From JAWPMT01 sp965215825 (lineage in GTDB: Bacteria > Bacteroidota > Bacteroidia > Cytophagales > Cyclobacteriaceae): DNA of 64,000 nucleotides. The notes beneath the pieces were generated by a model, which searched no databases, was not told the origin of the DNA, and saw nothing but the letters and a program-made list of their open reading frames with translations. Below, piece by piece: positions 52,632 to 60,955 of this stretch; the first letter of the stretch is position 1; each line of letters starts with the position of its first letter. The position numbers and the translations under genes were made by a program. Location of the stretch: the NCBI GenBank assembly GCA_965215825.1, contig CBDCEM010000002.1:1-64000 (forward strand). Direction: 5' to 3'.

Positions 52632-54005
52632 ATGCACGCAAAAGAATATTTAAAAACCCATCAATCGAGACAATTAGATGAACTCTTTGAGCTCTTGAGA
52701 ATTCCTTCTGTCAGTACCGATTCGAAATTCGCCGGTGACGTCACAAAAGCCGCTGAGTTCGTAAAGGAAAAACTATCCGAGGCCGGTGTTGATAAAGTGG
52801 AGCTTTTTTCCGATGGACGTTACCCCATTGTTTATGGAGAGAAGATCTTAGACCCTGATCTTCCAACCGTAATGGTTTATGGACATTACGATGTGCAACC
52901 TGCGGACCCCTATGAATTGTGGAACACCCCTCCTTTTGAGCCAACAATCAAAGACGACAAAATATATGCACGTGGGTCCAGCGATGACAAAGGCCAGATG
53001 TATATGCACGTCAAAGCAATTGAGGCATTAATCCAAACAGATTCATTGCCCTGTAATGTAAAGTTCCTCATCGAGGGAGAAGAAGAAAGTGGTTCAGGTT
53101 ATTTGAATGACTTTGTGCGAGACCAGGCAGAATTGTTGAAATCAGATGTTATTCTGATTTCTGACACCAGTATGATCTCCAATGATACACCGTCGCTGAC
53201 TACTGGAATTCGGGGCATGAGTTATATTGAAATTGAAGTAACCGGACCAAACAGGGACCTTCATTCTGGTACCTACGGAGGGGCGGTAGCCAATCCGATC
53301 AACGAGTTAGCTAAACTCATCGCCGACATGAAAGATGAATACGGCCGTATCACCATCCCTGGCTTTTATGACGATGTGGTAGAACTGACGGATGAAGAAA
53401 GAGCGGACCTTGCAGACCGACCCTTCGATTTGGATGCTTACAAAAAGGCATTGGAAATTGAAGAAGAGTCAGGAGAAACCGGATACACGACCATCGAAAG
53501 AACAGGTGTTCGACCTACATTGGATGTGAATGGAATCTGGGGTGGTTATACTGGTGAAGGAGCAAAGACGGTTTTACCCTCTAAAGCTTATGCCAAACTC
53601 TCCACGCGATTGGTCCCTAACCAAGATAGTGATAAGATCACCAAAATGTTGCAGGACTATTTGGTCAATGCCGCACCTAAATCTGTAGGTATAAAAGTAA
53701 CTCCACATCACGGAGGAGAGCCTGTAGTAACCTCTACAACTTCCCTTGCTTACCAGGCTGCGAGTGCTGCGTTCGAAGAAGTTTGGGATAAAAAGCCTAT
53801 CCCTACCCGCGAAGGTGGAAGTATTCCAATTGTGGCATTGTTCAAAAATGAGTTGGGTATCGATAGCATTTTGATGGGCTTTGGTCTGGATTCTGATGCG
53901 ATCCATTCACCAAACGAGCACTACGGATTGTTTAACTTTTACAAAGGAATTGAGACCATCACACAGTTTTATGGACATTTCCTTAAACTATCTCAAAAGT
54001 CGTAA
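52632..54005 (+). CDS. M20-family metallopeptidase (dipeptidase)
   Basis: 457 residues from ATG 52632; an earlier start lacks family sequence. Zinc-site motifs MVYGHYDVQPADPYELWNTPPFEP, ARGSSDDKGQ and EGEEESGSGYL are intact, and TREGGSIPIVALF and HSPNEHYGLFNF complete the active site. Likely cytosolic, hydrolysing dipeptides or related amides. Confidence 0.92.
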   Translation: MHAKEYLKTHQSRQLDELFELLRIPSVSTDSKFAGDVTKAAEFVKEKLSEAGVDKVELFSDGRYPIVYGEKILDPDLPTVMVYGHYDVQPADPYELWNTPPFEPTIKDDKIYARGSSDDKGQMYMHVKAIEALIQTDSLPCNVKFLIEGEEESGSGYLNDFVRDQAELLKSDVILISDTSMISNDTPSLTTGIRGMSYIEIEVTGPNRDLHSGTYGGAVANPINELAKLIADMKDEYGRITIPGFYDDVVELTDEERADLADRPFDLDAYKKALEIEEESGETGYTTIERTGVRPTLDVNGIWGGYTGEGAKTVLPSKAYAKLSTRLVPNQDSDKITKMLQDYLVNAAPKSVGIKVTPHHGGEPVVTSTTSLAYQAASAAFEEVWDKKPIPTREGGSIPIVALFKNELGIDSILMGFGLDSDAIHSPNEHYGLFNFYKGIETITQFYGHFLKLSQKS

Positions 54006-54085
54006 AGTGACCACAACCGGAACTTTAGTGACTCGTTTACTGTAGATCGAAGTAATTGGTTACTTAGTAACGCATATAAGATAAA

Positions 54086-54130
54086 GATCAATCATTCAAA
54101 CATGAAAAGAGGGATGATTGGTCTTTATTC
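54086..54130 (+). terminator. terminator of the M20 peptidase gene
   Basis: Twelve-base stem (GATCAATCATTC against GGATGATTGGTC, two G-U) with a 14-base loop and TTTATT tail. Confidence 0.7.
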
Positions 54131-54135
54131 AAATT

Positions 54136-54177
54136 TCCGCTTAGGCGGAGTAATCGCTCTGACTAGTCCGGGCGATT
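54136..54177 (+). other. two hairpins in the leader of dsbD
   Basis: TCCGC-TTAG-GCGGA at 54136-54149 and AATCGC/GCGATT at 54152-54177. They lie between the peptidase terminator and the dsbD start and could be a leader structure; no riboswitch class is recognised. Confidence 0.35.
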
Positions 54178-54189
54178 GAAATAAAAACC

Positions 54190-56226
54190 ATGCACATGAA
54201 AAGGATTCTTCCATTCTTGTATCTGAGTTTGACACTGGTCTCAATGGCCACCGCTCAGATATTAACACCCGCCAAATGGCAAAATCGAATCTCTCCCACG
54301 AACCCTGGAGCCGGGGAAGAGGCGGAAGTCATCTTCAAAGCAAAAATTGATCAGGACTGGTACCTCTACTCCTCAGATTTTGACCCTGACCTGGGCCCGA
54401 TGGTCACAGAGTTCCAATTTGAAGAAAATGACTCTTACGAGCTCATTGGAGGAATCGCACCTCAAAACCCAAGCAAGAAATATGATAGTTTGTGGGAAGG
54501 AGAATACACCTACTTTAAAAAGGAAGGAAGTTTCAAACAGAATGTAAAAATCCTAAAGGACGATTTTGTAATCAAAGGAATCTACATCTATCAAGTTTGC
54601 TCGGATGTGGATGGAAAGTGTATCCCTTTTGAAGAGGAGTTTGAATTTACCGGAACCAGCGGCACCCAAAAAGGGGATACTGGTGGTGAGAGTGGAAGTA
54701 AAGGAAATATCTTATTACAGAGAGATAATACAGACCCCTATTCGCTTCTGTCATTCATGGTGATCGCCTTTCTTGCTGGTTTAACCGCACTTTTGACTCC
54801 TTGTGTATTTCCCATGATCCCCATGACGGTGACTTTCTTCACGGGTAGAGGTGAAAACAAGAAAAAAGGAGGGCTCCGAAAAAGCTTTCTTTATGGCTTC
54901 TTTATCATTGCAATCTATACACTGATTGGCGCCGTATTGGCCCCTTTTATGGGTCCGGAAACAGCAAATGACCTGGCTACAGGTTGGATACCAAACCTTA
55001 TTTTCTTCATCGTTTTCATCGTATTTGCGCTTTCCTTTTTCGGCTTGTTCGAAATCACCTTGCCTCATGGTTTGGTAAATAAGGTCGATGCTATGGGAGA
55101 CAAAGGAGGATTGGCCGGAATCTTCTTTATGGCACTCACGCTGGTATTGGTATCTTTCTCTTGCACCGGTCCTTTAGTCGGAAGTATTCTGGTAGAATCT
55201 GCTGGCGGACTGGTCTTGAAACCTATTTTAGGGATGGTTGCATTTTCCGCGGCATTTGCCATTCCATTCACCCTTTTTGCTTTGTTCCCGGGTTGGCTCA
55301 ACTCGTTACCAAATTCAGGAGGCTGGTTAAACTCAGTAAAAGTCGTTCTTGGTTTTCTGGAATTGGCTCTGGCTTTCAAATTCCTGAGCATCGCTGACCA
55401 GGCATATCATTGGCGCATTTTGGATCGAGAAGTTTACCTGGCCATCTGGATCGTGATCTTTGCGTTACTAGGATTTTATCTACTGGGTAAAATCCGACTT
55501 AAAGGTGATGATAAAATGGAAACCGTTTCCGTGCCCAGACTGGTTATGGCCATCATAACCTTCTCCTTCGTTGCATATCTCATCCCCGGGATGGTGGGTG
55601 CACCATTGAAAGCCATGGCAGGTTACTTGCCACCATTAACCACGCATGATTATGATCTTGTTTCAGAGGTGCGAAACATCGTCCGCGAGGAAGGCGGAAC
55701 AAGTATTGATTCTCAACGAACGGCACTTTGTGAGGATCCTAAATATGATGGTTTCTTACATCTCCCCCACGGGTTAGAAGGATATTTTGATTATGACCAG
55801 GCCCTGGCCTGTGCAAAATCTCAGGGGAAACCCCTATTCATTGATTTTACGGGGCATGGATGTGTCAATTGTCGGGAAATGGAGCAACGGGTATGGTCGG
55901 ACCCTTCAATTCTCAGAAGATTGAAAGAAAATTTTGTGATTGCCGCCCTGTATGTAGATGATAAAAAGCAACTTCCAGAATCCGAATGGTACACTTCCAC
56001 CTATGACGATAAAGTCAAAAAAACCATTGGCAAGCAGAATGCGGACTTCCAAATCAATCGTTTTAATAACAATGCTCAGCCTTTTTATGTAATCCTTGAT
56101 GGAAATGGGGATTTATTGGCCGGACCTAAAGCATACGACCTGAATGTGAGTAATTTTGCGTCCTTTCTAGATGAAGGGAATAAAGCACCCAAACCGGGTG
56201 CATTGTTTTCCGGATTTACCAAATAA
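54190..56226 (+). CDS. dsbD: thiol:disulfide interchange protein DsbD
   Basis: 678 residues: signal peptide, an N-terminal periplasmic DsbD-alpha domain (about 25-165), eight membrane helices from about 185 (AFLAGLTALLTPCVFPMIPM holds the first conserved Cys, and VSFSCTGPLVGS the second) and a C-terminal thioredoxin domain with GHGCVNCREME (Cys558/Cys561). It carries electrons from cytosolic thioredoxin to periplasmic thiols. ATG 54196 is an alternative start. Six bases separate it from the M23 gene. Confidence 0.92.
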   Translation: MHMKRILPFLYLSLTLVSMATAQILTPAKWQNRISPTNPGAGEEAEVIFKAKIDQDWYLYSSDFDPDLGPMVTEFQFEENDSYELIGGIAPQNPSKKYDSLWEGEYTYFKKEGSFKQNVKILKDDFVIKGIYIYQVCSDVDGKCIPFEEEFEFTGTSGTQKGDTGGESGSKGNILLQRDNTDPYSLLSFMVIAFLAGLTALLTPCVFPMIPMTVTFFTGRGENKKKGGLRKSFLYGFFIIAIYTLIGAVLAPFMGPETANDLATGWIPNLIFFIVFIVFALSFFGLFEITLPHGLVNKVDAMGDKGGLAGIFFMALTLVLVSFSCTGPLVGSILVESAGGLVLKPILGMVAFSAAFAIPFTLFALFPGWLNSLPNSGGWLNSVKVVLGFLELALAFKFLSIADQAYHWRILDREVYLAIWIVIFALLGFYLLGKIRLKGDDKMETVSVPRLVMAIITFSFVAYLIPGMVGAPLKAMAGYLPPLTTHDYDLVSEVRNIVREEGGTSIDSQRTALCEDPKYDGFLHLPHGLEGYFDYDQALACAKSQGKPLFIDFTGHGCVNCREMEQRVWSDPSILRRLKENFVIAALYVDDKKQLPESEWYTSTYDDKVKKTIGKQNADFQINRFNNNAQPFYVILDGNGDLLAGPKAYDLNVSNFASFLDEGNKAPKPGALFSGFTK

Positions 56227-56231
56227 ACCAA

Positions 56232-57512
56232 ATGCCATACCTGCGGAGTTTTGCAGCATTCCTTTTAGTTGTTCTATTGTACGCTTGCCAACAGGAATCG
56301 ATTCCCAACGAACCACCTGTAGAAATAGCCGACACCCTCGCTATTACACCCCCTACTTTACTCTATGGTTTCCCTATTGATTCATTTCAGGTTGCAGAAG
56401 AAAAAGTAAAATGGAATCAAAGTATTTCAGATATTCTTTCTGATTACAATATTCACCACCGGCAGATTTTTGAACTAGCCAATAAGGCTGATGGTATTTA
56501 TGATGTTCGGAAGTTAAAAGCGGGATATAAGTACACCATTATTTCCGAAGGTGATTCCTTGAATACCGCGAGGCAAATGATCTTCGAACCCGATAATCGT
56601 TCATATGTGGTCTTCAACATTGCGGATTCGATTTTCGTACAAAAAGTAGATTATCCGATTGAAGTTATCGAGCGAGAAATTTCCGGGGAAATTACCTCTT
56701 CAGTCTATCAGTCCATCCTTGATGCAGGAAGTTCTCCCATTTTGGTAAACAAATTGGTTGACGTTTTCGCCTGGCAAGTAGATTTCTTCCGGGTACCAAA
56801 GGGTGATAAATTTAAAGTGATCTATGAGGAAGAACGAATAGGTGAGAAAATCGTGGGGGTGGGCAAAGTAAAAGGTGCTTACTTCAACCATTATGGCAGA
56901 GACTATTATGCCGTATACTACGATCAGAAAGGACAGAGCGATTATTTCGACGAAGAAGGTAATAGTCTTAGAAAGACTTTCTTACGAGCACCATTGAATT
57001 TTACCAGAATCAGCTCCCGATATTCTCCAAGAAGGTTTCATCCAGTTCAAAAACGCTACAAAGCACATCTCGGGACAGATTATGCCGCACCTGTAGGAAC
57101 TCCGATTCGCACCGTTGGAGATGGTGTTGTACTGGAAGCACGTTATGGAAAATACAACGGTAACTTTGTTAAAATAAAACACAATAGCAATTATACGACG
57201 CAGTACCTCCACATGTCAAAAATTGCCCGCGGCATTAGACCAGGAGCACACGTAAAGCAGGGGCAGACCATTGGATTCGTGGGTAGTACGGGCCTTGCCA
57301 GAGGTCCACATCTCTGTTTTAGATTTTGGAAGAACGGAAGACAGGTTGATGCGCTGAAAGTAGACTTACCTCCCACCGAACCTATTGTTACGACGCATTT
57401 AGCTAACTTTTTGCATGCAAAGAATGTCATGCTTCACCGACTGGACTTAATAGAATGGACGGAAAAGAAAGAGATGATAGCCGGACTTTCCAAGGCTGTT
57501 GAATCGAACTGA
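56232..57512 (+). CDS. M23-family peptidase lipoprotein
   Basis: 426 residues with a lipoprotein signal (MPYLRSFAAFLLVVLLYAC) and an OapA/LysM-like N-terminal half, then the M23 domain: HLGTDYAAPVGTPIRTVGDG (His and Asp zinc ligands) and TTQYLHMSKI. The last motif reads GPHLCFRF, so Cys replaces the second His of HxH, normally a zinc ligand. Cysteine can bind zinc, so activity may persist. Expected to cut peptidoglycan cross-links in the periplasm. Confidence 0.87.
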   Translation: MPYLRSFAAFLLVVLLYACQQESIPNEPPVEIADTLAITPPTLLYGFPIDSFQVAEEKVKWNQSISDILSDYNIHHRQIFELANKADGIYDVRKLKAGYKYTIISEGDSLNTARQMIFEPDNRSYVVFNIADSIFVQKVDYPIEVIEREISGEITSSVYQSILDAGSSPILVNKLVDVFAWQVDFFRVPKGDKFKVIYEEERIGEKIVGVGKVKGAYFNHYGRDYYAVYYDQKGQSDYFDEEGNSLRKTFLRAPLNFTRISSRYSPRRFHPVQKRYKAHLGTDYAAPVGTPIRTVGDGVVLEARYGKYNGNFVKIKHNSNYTTQYLHMSKIARGIRPGAHVKQGQTIGFVGSTGLARGPHLCFRFWKNGRQVDALKVDLPPTEPIVTTHLANFLHAKNVMLHRLDLIEWTEKKEMIAGLSKAVESN

Positions 57513-57598
57513 AAAAGAAGAGTTCTTTAAATAATCATAATTGTTTTGTCATCTTTCACATTTTTGGCGTTATTTAGTCTGTTAATCATCTGCTTATC

Positions 57599-58339
57599 AT
57601 GCCCTTCGCAAGAAAATCTTTACTTCTAACATTCCTGATTTTAGGTGTGCTGGCGCTACAGGCACAGGAACAAGAACAATATATCCTGGTTAAAGGCAGT
57701 GTATTGAATGCTGGTGATAGCATGGCATTAACCTCAACCTCTATTTCGATTGAACGTCTGCCCTATTATGACAAGCAATTCAGAGCAGCAACAGACGGCA
57801 GCGGGAATTTCGAATTATACCTGGCACAGGGATCTGAGTATAATGTGCTCATTCAAAGCGACGGGTTTGAAATGTACAACCAATCCATCAAGGTAGTTGA
57901 TGAAGGCAATGAAATTATGGGCGCTAGTTTTTATGTAATTCCTATAGCCGAACCTGAGCCTGAACCTGAACCGGTAGAGCCTGAACCGGTAGAAGAAGAA
58001 ATTTTCCTTCTTGAAAACCTCATTTTCTCAAGCGGTAGCGATGTAATTCAAAGAAGTTCCTATACCGCCTTAGACGAATTTGCTGCCTGGTTAAAAGCCA
58101 GACCAAGCTACATAGTTCAACTGGAAGGTCATACTGACACAGCTGGAAACCCGGATGCCAACATGAGATTATCACAGGCCCGGGTAGAGTCCGTCAAAGA
58201 ATACATCCGAAAAAAAGGAATTAAGAGATCCAGGGTACTAACCAAAGCCTTTGGTGGTACTCAACCGCTTTCAGCGGAGCGTACGGATGCAGCAAAAAGA
58301 GCCAATAGAAGAGTGGAAGTACGGGTAGTCGCACGATAA
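57599..58339 (+). CDS. OmpA-family outer-membrane-associated protein
   Basis: 246 residues: signal peptide (MPFARKSLLLTFLILGVLALQAQ), a small beta domain, a Pro-Glu repeat linker (PEPEPEPVEPEPVEEE, about 117-134) and an OmpA C-like domain with the peptidoglycan-binding NMRLSQARVESVKEYI and RANRRVEVRV motifs. Sixteen bases before the next OmpA gene, so probably co-transcribed. Confidence 0.88.
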   Translation: MPFARKSLLLTFLILGVLALQAQEQEQYILVKGSVLNAGDSMALTSTSISIERLPYYDKQFRAATDGSGNFELYLAQGSEYNVLIQSDGFEMYNQSIKVVDEGNEIMGASFYVIPIAEPEPEPEPVEPEPVEEEIFLLENLIFSSGSDVIQRSSYTALDEFAAWLKARPSYIVQLEGHTDTAGNPDANMRLSQARVESVKEYIRKKGIKRSRVLTKAFGGTQPLSAERTDAAKRANRRVEVRVVAR

Positions 58340-58355
58340 TTAGATATTTTATAAC

Positions 58356-60413
58356 ATGAGAAAAAGCCTCATTTTTTGTCTGGGCCTACTGATAGGAACC
58401 GCCATCCTGGCTCAGGAAACAGTCGTCTGGGGGGCTGAAGTCCTGGATGTATCAAGTGAATTTGGACCTTTGGAATACTCGGCACTACAGGCGCTGCACA
58501 AGCCGAACGTACTTCCACGAGGCGGAGACGACCCCAATGCCTGGCGCCCTAAAAGAGATGATAAACCAGAGTACATCACAGTGGCATTTGACGAGCCAAT
58601 TATAGCTAAACAAGTCGCTATTGCTGAGTCTGAAAACCCAGGAGCGGTCGAGAGAGTAATCGCGTATGATGAAGATTACAATGAATACGTACTATTCGAA
58701 TTGGTCCCAAGAGCCCTTCCAATTGAACAGCGCCTGCTAAACCTTTTCTTTGAAGAAACTACTTACAAAATTCAGGCGATTCGAGTAGAATTGGATGGAT
58801 CCGTAGCGCCAGGTTACAACAGCATTGATGCCATTGGCATTTCAGCTTCTAATATCCCCATCAATGTCTTAATAGAGATTGCCTCGGGGGTAAATCGAAA
58901 CGTAACAGCGGAAAACCTTGGCGAAAATGTAAATAGCCAGTACATCGAACACAGTCCAATCATTTCTCCGGACGGCAAAAAATTATACTTCAGCAGAAGG
59001 TACCATCCCGATAACGTTGGTGGCGCAGATGATCAGGAAGATATCTGGGTTTCCGAATTGGATGAGGAGTCAGGACAGTGGCTTCCCGCCAAAAATATTG
59101 GACCTCCACTTAATACGGTTGGTCCGAATTTCATTAGCTCTATATCGGTAATCAATGGTGAAGAAGTACTGATCCTTGGAAACAGATATGGAAAGAAAGG
59201 AAGAATGTATACAGGTACTTCTATGTCCACTATCAAAGACGGTGAGTATCAAAAACCCGTGTCACTCGAGGTAGAAAATGAGTACAATTATTCTCCTAAA
59301 GCGGACTTTTTCCTAACGCCTGATGGTGAGGCATTGATCCAGGCCCTGGAAAGAGATGATAGTTACGGAGGACGAGATCTCTACATTTCGTTCAAGGAAA
59401 CAAAAGTTAAGTGGACAGAGCCCAAGAACCTTGGTGGTGTATTAAATACCATTGGTGAAGAAGCCAGTCCATTCCTCGCCAAGGATGGAAAAACTCTCTA
59501 TTTCTCTTCCGGTGGTCATTCAGGTTATGGAGGTTTGGACATTTACGTCACACGCAGACTGGACGGTACATGGCTGAATTGGTCTACACCCGAGAATATG
59601 GGCTCAGGGATCAATACAGATTTGGACGATGAGTATTTTAGTATACCCTCTTCCGGAAAACACTTGTACTTTACACGTGGTAAAGTAGATGATGATACGG
59701 ACATCTTTCGATTTACCGTAGAAGAGTTCTTTGTAGACCCGGAAAGCCCACTATACGCTTCTGTGGAGCACCTGGAAGAAAAGGAAATCATCGTTACCAT
59801 CATGGGTACGGTGACAAACAGCCTAACGGGAGCGGTTCTTCCGGCTACTCCTGTAATTGTGAAACGATTACCTGACGGAGTTGCAGTTGGGTCAGTAGAT
59901 TCCGATGATCAGGGAGCTTATACCTTCTCTCTTCGACCCGGAGCTCGTTTTGGTTTTGGAGCTGAGAAGGATGGATTCATCCCTCAAAATGAAAATATAG
60001 ACCTCAATAACATCGAGGAATCGGACACCATTGTTGTAGATCTCAAACTGTCTCCAATAGTTGTGGGGGAACCCATTGTGTTGAAAAATATCTTCTTCGA
60101 ATTCGATAAAGATATTCTTAAGACAGCTTCCTATCCCGAGTTAGACAAGTTATTGGGCTACATGCAAGAGGATAGAATTCAGCGCATAGAAATTTCGGGC
60201 CATACCGATTGGAAGGGACCGGCAGAATACAACCAAAAGCTTTCTCAACGTCGAGCAAGAGCCGTGTATAATTACCTGTTAAATAATGGCATTGCGGAAA
60301 GCCGCATGGAATTCAAAGGGTACGGTGAAGCTCAACCGATCGATACTAACGAAACGGAAGAGGGACGTCAAAATAATCGACGTGTGGAATTCACGGTTCT
60401 GGAGGCCAATTAA
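58356..60413 (+). CDS. OmpA-family protein with PD40 propeller and CarboxypepD-like domain
   Basis: 685 residues: signal peptide, an N-terminal domain, PD40/WD40-like propeller repeats (about 195-460, HSPIISPDGKKLYFSRR, GEEASPFLAKDGKTLYFSSGGHSGYGGLDIYVT), a carboxypeptidase-regulatory domain (about 475-560) and an OmpA C domain (about 575-685, KLSQRRARAVYNYL, NNRRVEF). This layout is shared with PorE-type envelope proteins of T9SS bacteria, although a TPR part is missing. Likely links peptidoglycan and outer membrane. Confidence 0.88.
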   Translation: MRKSLIFCLGLLIGTAILAQETVVWGAEVLDVSSEFGPLEYSALQALHKPNVLPRGGDDPNAWRPKRDDKPEYITVAFDEPIIAKQVAIAESENPGAVERVIAYDEDYNEYVLFELVPRALPIEQRLLNLFFEETTYKIQAIRVELDGSVAPGYNSIDAIGISASNIPINVLIEIASGVNRNVTAENLGENVNSQYIEHSPIISPDGKKLYFSRRYHPDNVGGADDQEDIWVSELDEESGQWLPAKNIGPPLNTVGPNFISSISVINGEEVLILGNRYGKKGRMYTGTSMSTIKDGEYQKPVSLEVENEYNYSPKADFFLTPDGEALIQALERDDSYGGRDLYISFKETKVKWTEPKNLGGVLNTIGEEASPFLAKDGKTLYFSSGGHSGYGGLDIYVTRRLDGTWLNWSTPENMGSGINTDLDDEYFSIPSSGKHLYFTRGKVDDDTDIFRFTVEEFFVDPESPLYASVEHLEEKEIIVTIMGTVTNSLTGAVLPATPVIVKRLPDGVAVGSVDSDDQGAYTFSLRPGARFGFGAEKDGFIPQNENIDLNNIEESDTIVVDLKLSPIVVGEPIVLKNIFFEFDKDILKTASYPELDKLLGYMQEDRIQRIEISGHTDWKGPAEYNQKLSQRRARAVYNYLLNNGIAESRMEFKGYGEAQPIDTNETEEGRQNNRRVEFTVLEAN

Positions 60414-60448
60414 GATAAAACGTTCATCGTTCGACATTACATTTTAAG

Positions 60449-60844
60449 ATGAATCAGCTAACAAGTAGAAGTCTATGGATCATATTGGTCCTTGCCTTCG
60501 CCTGTCAATCAAACAAAGAAAAAGAAGTTTACCTTGGTTCCTGGAACGCGAAATGGCACACTACGCCAGAAGCATTCCCTGACATTAAGGATTCGGACCT
60601 GACCATGAATGGGGTTTTCAGCTTCACCGAAGACAGCCTTTCTGTCACCTTGTACGGCTACCCTGGTTGCTTATTTAGCCACGACACGCTTTCCAATCGA
60701 TCGAATTGGACAGTATCCGGAGACACTTTGTCATTGATCAATGAAGACAACACCCCTAGCATCACTTATCAAATATTATCAAGAAATTCCACAAGTATTG
60801 AACTGGTATTCCTTGAAGATATTTTTGTAACACTGACACGCTAA
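60449..60844 (+). CDS. small lipoprotein, unknown function
   Basis: 131 residues with a lipoprotein-like signal ending LVLAFAC, followed by a beta-rich lipocalin-like pattern (YLGSWNAKWHTTPEAF, GVFSFTEDSLSVTLYG, NWTVSGDTLSLINEDN). Similar in outline to the META/lipocalin-type stress lipoproteins, but no family claim is made. Confidence 0.65.
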   Translation: MNQLTSRSLWIILVLAFACQSNKEKEVYLGSWNAKWHTTPEAFPDIKDSDLTMNGVFSFTEDSLSVTLYGYPGCLFSHDTLSNRSNWTVSGDTLSLINEDNTPSITYQILSRNSTSIELVFLEDIFVTLTR

Positions 60845-60955
60845 ACAACCTTTACGAGGTGTCGTTAAAAAGTGAACCCAATAAATGACACGCTGTTATT
60901 TTAACTTATCTTACATTTAGATAAGTCTCGACTAAATCCCGAATCTTAGACCGTC

